Positions 23,831 through 35,400 of a stretch of 64,000 nt of DNA are shown piece after piece. A model generated the notes under the pieces. It ran no database searches, was not told the DNA's origin, and saw nothing but the letters and a program-made list of their open reading frames with translations. Origin of the DNA: Brachionus koreanus (Eukaryota; Rotifera; Eurotatoria; Ploima; Brachionidae); NCBI GenBank assembly GCA_016987375.1, contig PJRA01000160.1:946651-1010650 (forward strand), written 5' to 3'. Numbering within the stretch: position 1 is the first letter of the stretch; every line of letters begins with the position of its first letter. Both the position numbers and the translations under genes were made by a program.

Positions 23831-24642
23831 ATTAACCTATAAGATCGACGACTTCTTGCTTCGAAGCTTCTACAGACACAATTTAAAGTACAAAATCCCT
23901 TTTTATTCAATCTTAAACACATCGAACTCTTAGCAGAAATTTAATTTAACTTTGTAAATGCTAAATAAATATTTATTTTCTACTCTAATTGTACATATAT
24001 ATTTAATTTAGATTTCATATTTAATCATATTGAAATCATGAAAGCTGAAAAGTAGGAGAAGTCACTAGGAGCTTAATTCACTTTTTCTGAATTAAAAAAA
24101 AATAATTTTAATAATCTTAAATATCTATTAATTTTAGTATGATAATTTTATTAAATTTATCTGATTTTACTTAATTATTTTTGAAATTTATGAAATTAAA
24201 AACAATGAAAACAGATACCGTTGAAGATAAAACATTTGGGTTTTCAGTACTTAAACTTCATACTTAATTCATGATGATCAAAAATTTTTTAAAAAGAGAC
24301 TTATATTCAACAATAACTAAAAAATCCCAAGAAAAAAATAGCACCAAGCATATTTTAGATTTTTAAATTTTCTTTTGTTCTTAAATCAAATAATTGTTTG
24401 TTAACTCTATAAAATAATAATCGAGTTAAATTTTTGATTCAATATTAGGATAAAAAAATGAATTTCATTTTCTTAAAAAAATAGCAATTAATAAATATAT
24501 ACATTTTTTTAAAATAAGAATTAAAGTTAAACTTCTTATATTTTTGTGATAAATACTGGATTTGTAAAAAAAAATCTGCAACTTACAAAATTGTTCAAAA
24601 AAAAAATAAAATAAAATTTTTTAAAATTCTCTTCATTCTAAA
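23831..24642. other. Intergenic upstream of HAUS3
   Basis: A/T-rich; nothing supported apart from the presumed HAUS3 promoter. Confidence 0.35.
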
Positions 24643-27600
24643 ATGAATAGCATGGAAAACAAGTCGGAAAAATTATGCAATTTATTAAGAAAATGTAATT
24701 ATCCGTTCAAACTTAATCCGAATAGCATAAATTATTTGTTCGAGTTTCCGGATTTTAAACCTTTTTTTGAAAAATTTTTTGACCAGATAAACGAATCATG
24801 CTATCACAGTAGAGAAAAATTAGATGCTTTTTCGTCCAAAGCCGTCAAAGGTCAAGTAATTTATGACATCAATATGTTAAAAGAGATGCATAGATTATTG
24901 AATCTAGAGAGAAATAACCGGCAACAGCTGAATAGAGTCTTGTCGTCAGATGAGTTTGATATTGAAAATTGCACTGATCAGGCTGTTTTGAAAAAGAAAA
25001 TTGCTTTACTGGAAAGAGAAATTCATTTAAAACGCCACAGGAATCAATTTAACGCATTCTGTCACAAAAAGTTTACTGAGAATTTAAAAGAACTCAGACT
25101 AAAAGAAGAAGCAGAGTGTAGAATAAATGCAAAACTTGATGAAAAAGAAAATTTCATTAAAAATTCACTCAAAACATCTAGTCAGTCTTTTAATAAGTCT
25201 CTAATAGAATTGAAAGCCAAACTGGGCGACGAGGACCGACTTAATGAACTAGGTCCAAATCAGGACAGTAACAAAATTGAGAATTATTTAGTTACTGAAA
25301 ATTTATTTTTGACTCAAATCAAAAAGTTAATGAATTTAATTTTTCCTTGTCTTTATTTACTATTCGAAATTAAAAAAAAAACAAAAAAAATTCACATAAT
25401 TTATTCAAATAAAATATAAATTTTTTTTAAAAAATTTTGATTCAATTAGTCAGAAGTCTAATGGAACAAAAAGCAAATTATTAATTAATTCCTATTAAAA
25501 ATAATTTGATGCACTATTTTGAAATTAAGTGAAAACAACTTAGACAACAAAGTTGAAAATTAGTTGTGTAAATGCAAAGTGAGTTATAATGCTTAATAGC
25601 ATTATCTGTTAAAATCTGCTAAAACTTGTATTAAAAACAAATTTTTTAAATTTATCTATTATTTAAAGTTTGTAAATTTGAAATATGTATCGATTGGACA
25701 AACTGATATATGTATTAATATTTTACCATAAATTTTGGTATTTTCCTTATGCTTTTTTCACTTATATTCTAAAAATTTTTAAAATTATTAAATTAGTAAA
25801 ATTCTTCTAAGCACACTGCACTTTAAAATCAAGAATCTTAATTTTTTCAAAATGCATGCGTAATAATTCATTGTGCAGCATTGAGCATTTTAAGATAAGG
25901 TATAATTAAATAATTGAATGGCATTAATGCAATTAATTTTATTCATCTTAAAATTAAAAGTAAAAAAAGCTTTATTATAGAAAAAAATAAAAGAAATATG
26001 CAAAATAAGAGTTCTATTGAAAAATTAGTTCAAAAAAAATTTAAAGAAATTTAAAGTTCATTTATTTAAATTTATCTAAAAATAATCCTTAAAAAAACCC
26101 ATCGTTTGATCCATTTGATATCATTTGTGCTTGATTGATTTTTATACATTGAAATAATCGAATAAAATTAATGCAAAAGATTTTTATGATTTAAAAAATT
26201 TTTTTTTTAACAATAAAATTTATTTAATATTTTGCTAAGCTCTGCTTCCAATAAAGTTTATCTATATTTTATTTATAAATTTTTTTTTTAATATTTTATT
26301 GACTAAAAATTTGGACAAAACATTCACACAATTCTTGAATCCTACTCTAATCATCTATTTAAATACAAAATTAAAATCAGAGTTTTAAAATTCATACGGT
26401 ACTAGCTTTGATTTGGAATAAGGTTTCAACTCAATTTTTTTTCGGCAAAAAAGTCACCAATTTAGGGCTGCTAAAATTTTTTATATACCTCTCGAATCTG
26501 GACTGGTTATTCAAAAAATTGTTGATACTAGGAAAAAAGTGTGAATGTCTGAATGTAATAAAAAGTTAATTTTTTATTAAATTTTTTAAAAATGGTACTT
26601 TTTGATTATTCAGTATTTTTGTATTTATATTTTTATTGGTTTTATTCTTTAATTATGCATGAATGTTTTCAAACTTGCTTCAAAAATATTAAAAAAATTT
26701 TTCTTACTTTAAATAGAAAAATTTAGATATGTGAATTTGGAAATTCATTGTACAGACTTGAACAATTTAGAGTCAAAACTAAACTTGGAGACAAATGAAT
26801 CGGCTGAGCCGAGCGAAAACGAAATTCTTGAGCAAAAACAATTTCAATTAATAATGAAAAAAAAATTTCCCAAAGTAATGGATAAATGGATTCAGACGAA
26901 AATAGCTGATTGTTCAGCTCATGTTGTTTTTGATGAGATAAGTCGAATTGACAACGAATTCGACCAATTTTTTGTCTACACCGAAGATGAGTTGAGACAA
27001 AATGAAAATCTAGTCCGCGAGCTTGAAACAAAATGCATGCAAAACGAAAAAGAAAGAGATGCTGTCAGGGAAAAATTGCAAGATTTGATCAGGCTAATGC
27101 CAAATTTAATCAATCAATTGGCCTATCTTAAAATGGTTCATTTAGCTTGCATAGACTTGGAAAACAAAGAAATTGATCTTAATCTATTTTTCAGTAAACA
27201 GGAAAAAATATCCAAGCTACTTAATTCGCAAAAAACTCGCATTGAATTTATTGAAAATTTGACATCATCAAAATTGAATCAGTTGGAAAACTTGAAGCAT
27301 TTGTTTTGCGAACTGTTGGAGTCCAACAGCAGCTTAGGCAATAAGACGACCGCACAGAACTCTATTCTTTCGACTTCAATCATTGGTGGTGCATACAACA
27401 GCATGATGCATGCAAACAAAAATTTTAGCATCAATCAATATTCTAAAGCAAATTTATTATCCTCGACATTTAACACTAGTATCACAAATCGTTTCATATC
27501 ATCGCCCAGTAAACATTTGAGCTGTAAAATGAACTATGGTGGCGACATGCAGATTGATCCTAATTCGAGCTTTTTGCATCTATTGAACCAATTTTTGATT

Positions 27601-28107
27601 ACAGTATTGACTAAATTTGATCAAGAAAAAATTATAGATGACGAAGAATTTGAATTTAAAAATCCCATCTCCATTAACTTTGAAGACAATGTGGAAAATT
27701 TTATTTTGTTTAGAAATTTTGTAAATTGTGCATATAATAATAAGGTTTTAAATTTACAAAAGAGATATAGGAATTTTTACAACGTAATTTTAAAATCAAT
27801 CGAATATTTGTATGAAAAAGAAGAGTCTACTAATGATTCTAGATTTAAAAGTGCATTTAGTTATAATCTAAGCAAGATAAATGTCAAAAAGAGTAGATGC
27901 CTAGAGGATAAAATGATTAGGCTAAATGATAAAAGCAGGGATTTGCAGAATTTGTTTGTGTCCCAAGTATATCAAAGTTACAGTCAACTAAAGCAACAAT
28001 TGTCAACAAACAAGCTCAGTAATATTAGACGGAATTTTTTTGTACACTTTTTTACCAATCCAAAGCAAATAGAAGTTATAATGGAACAATTGAATGCAGT
28101 TTATTAA
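24643..28107 (+). CDS. HAUS3: HAUS augmin-like complex subunit 3
   Basis: Augmin recruits gamma-tubulin to spindle microtubules for branching nucleation; HAUS3 is one of its coiled-coil subunits. Two exons, 24643-25325 and 26727-28107, joined in phase 2 across a 1.4-kb intron (AA|GTTAAT ... TTTAG), give 687 aa (human about 603). Evidence: the N-terminal pattern NYPFKLNPNSINYLFEFPDF followed by REKLDAFSS, long charged coiled coils (KKKIALLEREIHLKRHRNQF), TQIKKYVNLE at the junction, and the C-terminal RRNFFVHFFTNPKQIEVIME, which fits the family's REFYVYFLKD-type end. A Ser/Asn-rich insert around residues 430-470 accounts for extra length. Poly(A) signal at 28142-28147. The family fit is by overall pattern, so good but not certain. 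Confidence 0.8.
25326..26726 (+). other. HAUS3 intron
   Basis: 1,401-bp phase-2 intron, A/T-rich, without recognisable elements. The next exon could use TAAATAG or ATTTAG as acceptor; ATTTAG at 26721-26726 keeps the frame. Confidence 0.55.
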
Positions 28108-29472
28108 ATTTTTTATTAACTTTTTATATTTTTTTAAATCAAATAAAATAAGTATTTTTTTCATAGATTTTTACAATCAAAAATTCAAACACAACTTGTT
28201 TACTTAAACACAAAAAAAAAACAAATAAAGCTACTTTGGATTTTTTTTTTAATTTTGAAAATTAAATTTATTTAAAACACGTTATTATTAAAGTTATTGT
28301 TTTTTTTTTGTTTCTGTTACCTAATGAATTTAGCTTTATGCTAAAATAAAATTATCCGTTTTATATTTTATTGATTTATACATAGAAAATGGATATTTGA
28401 ACAAATCAAAATTAATTTAAATTCATTTTAAACATCGAACAAGTTAAATGAAATTTTTTTTGTTCTACTTGTCAAAAGTTATTTAACCGATTCATCAATT
28501 TTTTTTATTTTGATGCTAGAAAACATTTTTTTTTGAATTTTCAAAGCTATTTACTTTACATCTTTTTGAAAGACAAGCTAAAAAACATGGGATCAATTAT
28601 CGTTGTCAAGTTATTTTTCTTATAACTTAAATCAAATATTATTGTTTTTTTCTATAAAATTTAGTTCTTTTTCAGCATTAGATCATAAATAGAATTTAAT
28701 TTTGTGTTTTTTTTTTAAATTATGCTTAAGTGTTTAATGAGAATATTTCTCTAAAAATCTTTCAAAAGAAAATATTTACTGAAAAAAATATCAGGGAAAA
28801 AACTTTTTTATTTTTAGTCACATTGATATTTTTATGGAAGATTAATTAAAGTTTGTCATTTGGCTTTTTTTTAACACGAAATTCTTTCTCAAAAATCTAC
28901 TACCTTACTAGGATTCAATCTGACAGCTAAAAACTTTTGTATTTTAATTCTTTTAGACCGAAAAAATAATCATGTTTTAATTCGAATTTTTAATTGTTTT
29001 TCTATTGAATTTATAGAGAGCGGGTAACTAAGCAACAATATTTTTTTCAAATATTTTTCATAGCCTCACATATCTATAGAATAAAAAAAAATATAAAAAT
29101 TTGTAGCTCACATTATTCAAAAATTAAGAAGACTCACTAAAAAATTTTAAACTGGCAAAACTTTTCTTTCATTTTGGACAAAATCAAACTGTTTGAGAAA
29201 AATTGGTTCCGTTTTATTGAGAGCCAATTTTAATCACTAAACAACAAAATATATAAAAACAAATGATGCAACTAAGCTTCAGGAATCGACAGATTTTAAA
29301 GGCATGCAAATTTGTTTTTAAACTAAAAGCTCCTATTCCGCTTTATTAACTTACCTGAGCTTCTTTCATTTTAGTTTAGAAAAAAAAAAATTTTTTCGTG
29401 TAATTTAGAAAGATTATGCAACTAATAAAAAAGTTATTTTAAACTTTGGTCTTAGTTTTAAATTAATCGAAA
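28108..29472. other. Intergenic HAUS3-TTLL5
   Basis: 1.4 kb, tail-to-head neighbours on the same strand. Nothing beyond the HAUS3 poly(A) signal recognised. Confidence 0.4.
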
Positions 29473-32400
29473 ATGTACAATTCAAATGCGAACGAAACAA
29501 GTGCAAATTTTTTGTCTCGGTCAAAATCTTATGACACAAAATTGAATCTAGCTACAGAAAGTTCAATCTACACAGGCATGTTTTCAATGTTTGATCCAGA
29601 CAGCCTAAAAAAAGTGGAAGAGCCGGCCAAAATAACTATTACTTCGTTTGCACCGAACCCAAAAGAAAGTCGTTCTAGATTGAGCTGCTATGGCGAGAAC
29701 AGATCCAATTCACAAGCTATGAATTCACAAACAAGTATAAGCAATTATGATGGGAAAATAAATTCGACCAAAATAGAAAATCAGGACTTTAACAGCCGAA
29801 ATTTAAGTGTTATTTGGCCGAATGGCAAAAACAGTCTACCTTTAATTTTATTTCGGGCCAAAGTGCTGAGAAAAAATTTTTGGGAATGCAAAAAAGTCGG
29901 AGGTCTGTTTAGAAAATATTTTAATAATTTTGAACCAAAATAATTTAGATTTTTTTTTTCAGAAACTTATAGATTAACTTTTAAATTTTTGCATGGAGAA
30001 CGCAAATTAGTTAAATCGTTGCTAGAAGGACATGGATTTCGAGAAGTAAACTTATTTAAAAAAAAAGACTTTTAAATTCAAATTTTTACTCTAGGTTCAT
30101 CCAAACAGTTCCGAATTTAATTTAATTTGGAGTGGAAACAATTTAAAAAGTTATTTATTCAGAGGTCTGCAGGAAAATCAAAAAGTCAACCATTTTCCTC
30201 GGTCTTGTGAACTGACAAGAAAAGACCGATTGTACAAAAATATTCAACGAATGCAACGAGAAAAGGTTTTTATTTTTAAGATTTTTTTTTATTTTAAATT
30301 GAGGAAATTTTTTAAAAGGGACACAAAGCCTTCAACATTGTTCCGACAACATTCATTTTGCCTTTTGAAATAGACGATTTTTATAGTATGATTAGAAATT
30401 AAAATTATTAAAGCCTAAGGCTAAAATACCAGAGCTTTGACTTAAAGAATTTTTTTTATCAATGACTAAAAATAAGACCAATTATTTAATTAGATTTTAT
30501 TAAATTTAAAACTTAAAAAATTTTATCAAACTTTGTAAATTTTAGCCTTGTTTATAACTCTCAGCTTAATTATTTCTTTAAGCAACATTTTACAAAGAGA
30601 AAGGAATTTGGATTGTGAAGCCAGCTTGTTTATCTCGAGGCCGTGGAATTTACCTCATCAGTCATGTAAACAATTTTGTCAAGAAGCTTGAAGAACAAAA
30701 TTTCTTTAAGCTTGGCTTGTTAGTTTAAAATGAGTCTTAATTATTTTTTTTTCTATTCAGCCTGATCAAATACCTCTAGACGATAATTTAGTTGTGAGTA
30801 AATATCTGTCAAATCCGCTTTTAATTGAAGGTTTTAAATTTGACTTGAGACTTTACGTGGCCGTCACTTCATTTGATCCTCTTGTTTTCTATTTGTACGA
30901 AGAGGGCCTCACACGTTTTGCTACAGTAAAGTATGACAAAAATGTACGCAATATTCGCAACACATGCATGCACTTGACCAACTACAGCTTGAACAAAAAA
31001 AATGATAAATATGTGAAATGTAATGATCCCGATTTAGAAAATTACGGAAATAAATGGTCAATGAGCGCCTTGTTGAGATACCTAAACTCTCTAGGAAAAG
31101 ATACATTCGCCCTTATGGTAAATATTGAGGAAGCTTTAATAAAAACTTTACTAGCTGTTGAAAGTCCTATGGCCAGTGCAGCTAGAATGTTTATGCCGCA
31201 CAGAGGGAATTGCTTTGGTAATTTTTATTTATTTTGAAAATGTACTCAATTGTTTTAATTATTTCATAAAAATTAGAATTGTATGGTTTTGATATATTAA
31301 TTGATGACCAATTTAAGCCTTGGGTACTTGAAGTAAACTTGTCGCCTTCTCTAGACTGTGATGCCTTATTGGATATAAGAATCAAATCAAATATGCTTGC
31401 AGATTTGCTAACACTCTCAGGGGTATTTTGCCAAAATCCATTCACATTTTCTAGTCGCTATAAGCAAAAAGATTCAAAAACAAAGACTGATAACAGAATA
31501 AAAGTTCGTCCTCATTCAGCTAACATGAATTCACAAGGCGCCAAATCGGCGACTGCGACCAAATCCAATACTAACACTGATTCTTTGTATAATGGGCTAA
31601 GTCAAACTGAACAAAGCATACTCAAGGTAATAATTGAAGAGAACCTGCGAGCCAATGGCTGGATTAGAATATTTCCTACTTCAGATACTTGGGAGTTTTA
31701 TTCGCAATATTTGGAGACAAGAACTACTTCGTACAACATAATGATTCACAAGAGACTATTTCCAAGAAGGTACACTTGATTTTTTCAAAATTTTTTTTTT
31801 AATCAAATTTTTGGAATATGATAAATTAGTGTTTTCAAAAAATTTTATCTAAGAAATTTTTTGCTTTCAAGTGTAAAATGGTTCTTGTTAAAAAAAATCA
31901 CTCAATTAATTTTTGTATTTTTATCAAAAATTAATTTTTTTTTTAAAAAAAATTTCTAATCTCAAGTACATTAAGATTTAAAATACATGATACCTTTAAA
32001 TATTGACTGTTCTATATTTTTTCAATGGAAAATTTAAAACTTCACTTCTAAGCTTTTTCATACCAATTTAAAATTTTTTTTCTCTTTTTTTGCTATAATT
32101 TAATTTGATATTTTTCTAAGAATTTAAAAAAGCTTTTTTCAAAAAAAGAAAAATATTTATTCAACTAAGTATTGAGTGAAATGTAAATATAAGCTATATT
32201 ATTAATTTCTGCAGCTCTTTTAAAAATTAAAGATAAACAAAATTTATTTTTGTAAGGCTTTACCGAAAAGTCAACTTGAAATATTAAATTAATAAAATAA
32301 GGACGAAATCAACCTATTTTTTTCAATTTCATACTCTTATATTTAAGATAAATATAAAACTTTGATATTTTATCCTTAAAAATTTACTCGATAAATGCTG

Positions 32401-35400
32401 TTATATGTATTTATTTAATAATGTTGCTTTAAATATATGTAATACTCATTAATTAAAAAATTTTTAACTAAAAATTCTTTTTTATTTGGCTGATTCAAAA
32501 TACTTGTCGTTTATTCTAAGTTTTTAAAGTAAATTCCACTCCTAACAAAAAATGGTAAAATAATGCTTTCACCTTTCAAAAAATGGTTACAGTTGATTTC
32601 ATTGCCAAAACTCTGACTAATTTGCGATTTTATTTTTAAAATTTAATAAAATTTGAATCATTGTTTGTTGAATTTTAATTATATTACGACTATTATGCTC
32701 TTAAAGCTTTAGCCATCTATCAGCGAGTAGTATGATTCAAGGCTTTTTGAACTAAAAAATTCAGGAAACACTTCTTCAACTTGATCTTGATTAGTAAAAT
32801 GCTATTCTCTAACACAATGAGCCAGTAAGCAAAAAAATATAATAATCTGAAGGAGGAAGATCGTGGCTTTATTTTGAATGAGGAAGGAGTTCGATCCGAT
32901 CTATTTTTTCTAATTTTTTTTCATTGTTCTACTAGTTGTTGAAGTCTAGCGTTACCATGAAGAAACAAACCAAGTTTTCGGTTGATCAAAGAAAGACTTT
33001 TTTCTTAGGATGAAGGATATTTGAAATGAAGAATATATTCGTTTAAATTATTCAGTTTTGAATTTATAGTATTACAAAATGAATTGCCTTTTGAAAATTC
33101 TACCAAACACTCAACAAAACCTTTTTTTTATAGCGTTCTCCTTTCAAAAAGTTTTAAAAAAAATAACCAAATAAAACAAGAAAAATGAAAATAATTTTAC
33201 ATTTTTTATTTTCATATTTCTAGATTTTTTCAGAAAATAAAAAAATCTTTCAATTTTTTATGTTTTATTTGGTTTTTTTGGAAACTTTTTTTGAACTCGA
33301 TCCCTACCCTTGTTTTAATCTCATATTGATGAATAAAAGCTTACCATAGTTTGACTAAGCAAAATACCTATTGAATTAAATGAAATTGGATAAATTTAAA
33401 TCTTAAATTAAAGAACAGCATAAATAAAATTTATTTAAATGCATTTTTATTTTATTCAGCTTTTAAAGATTTTAAATTTTAGATGGATTAATGGTGCAAC
33501 ACCAAAAAAAGCAACCCAATCGAGAGCAAAGTGAATTTTTTCCTAACATTTTTTATGAATGATTTATTTTTTTAAATAACTTAGAGCTTTGGAAAATCAG
33601 TTTGAATTGTACAGAATAAATAACTATTTGTCATCAGAAAATACAGGTGCCTCTTTGTACGAAGCGCTCGATCGATACAAACGATATGAGAGAAAACTTG
33701 AAGATCAAGTCCGCCCTAATGAAGATACACTAAGAAAGCTTTCAAACGCCCCGTTCAAAATCCAAACTGCACCCGTAATAAGAACTAACTTTAACATATT
33801 TCCTAATGGTGAGCGAGCCGTAAATAAAGAAAAAGATGTGAGCGCATCATCTGATCTTTTAAATGATGACGATTATTTAAGTGATTCAACAAATGGTTTA
33901 CAAAAGATTAAATCTGAAAAACTTGATCTGACAACTAATGGTAAAAAAACCCTTCCAAGTATTGCTAGAAGTCGTCTGAATAGTGTCAAAAATATGGGTA
34001 AAAACAAGAATTATAAGACAAAAAAAAGCACAAAATCTAATTCCAAATTATATGCTGATGATTCTGAGGAAGAAGATGGTGAAGGTGAAGAAAATTCATT
34101 TTGGAATGAAACAAAACAGAATAATTTGGAAAATGGTGACGAAATAAGCTACAATCTAAGCACTGTTTTAAATTATTTGCAGCAAGGATACTTTCTAAGG
34201 TGATTAAATTTTAAATAATTTTTTTATTATTTGTGAAAATTAAATAAATTTTTTTTTGTTCAAGTCGCATTCAAATTCGAATTGCATTTGCTCTTTATCT
34301 TTTCAAAATTCAAGTAAGGCTATTCAACGAGTCTCAGGCCAAAGATGAATCGAATATTCAACAGATGGACTTGGTGCTGCGTTTTATCAAGAAGGCTTCA
34401 CCAAATTTGACCCAAGAGTTTAAAGTATATGTGCCCAGTAAGCGATTGCCTATTTGCGAACAAAAAAGAATGCTATCCAAACAGCTTCATGATTTTTTAC
34501 ACATTTATAAAAAAGATACTGAGATAATTCGCATTGAATCGAATGTCCAAATTGAAAAAGAACGCAAAAAAAAGCCCAATAAAACAATTGATGATAAAGC
34601 ATTTCAAGCTTTGTTGTATAAGTCATCTGAATCCGATTTGGAAGAAATAATGAGTGCCTATATGAAAAATTCCCACGATTCAAGTGTATTTTTGGGAAGC
34701 TCAAAAAATTCGGCTAATAAAAAAAAAAATTTAGACATGGCCAAAGCTGAAACTCAAAATCTAATCGAATTTAACTTGAGATCACCTTCAAGAAACAAAG
34801 AAAATAAAGCCAACACACAAGCTGACCAAGACGAAGGCGCATCTAAATTAACAAATGATGAGGCCTTGTCTCAGCATTCTTTTGATTCACATTCAGATTA
34901 CAGTAAATCATCGGACTTTGATCAAAGCAGGTCAAGATCTAGATCTTCATCACCAGTGTTGGCGAAAAAAAATGAAAAATTTACTAAGAACCCAGAAAAC
35001 AGCAAGTGTGTTGTTGAAAAAAAAAATTCTAAGAATAGAAAGCTAGTCAATTCAAAATCGTCAAATGGACTGTCGCATTTTGATTCTTCTATTAACTCTT
35101 GGAAAAAAGATAAGCCTAGGATTAACAAGGCTTTAGATTATCATACTGGCATATCGAATATTTATTTACAATCAAAAACCAGAATTAACAAAAGCAGACC
35201 CAAGACACATCAAAATTTGAATACTAGCTTGACCAGAACCAAGAACTTTCATAATTCTTCATCTAGTTTGGTGCCTGTTAGCAAATTGACTCCATTGACT
35301 GGTAAATTCAAAAATTTTCATATCTAAAATGCAAACTTTTTAATCAAAATAAAAATGAGATTTGAAAAATATTTATTAAAAAATAAAAATTCATCAATTT

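Noticed and set aside
26731..28107. Separate gene starting at 26731
   Set aside because: It starts with GTG and is joined in phase to the exon ending at 25325; both halves fit HAUS3.
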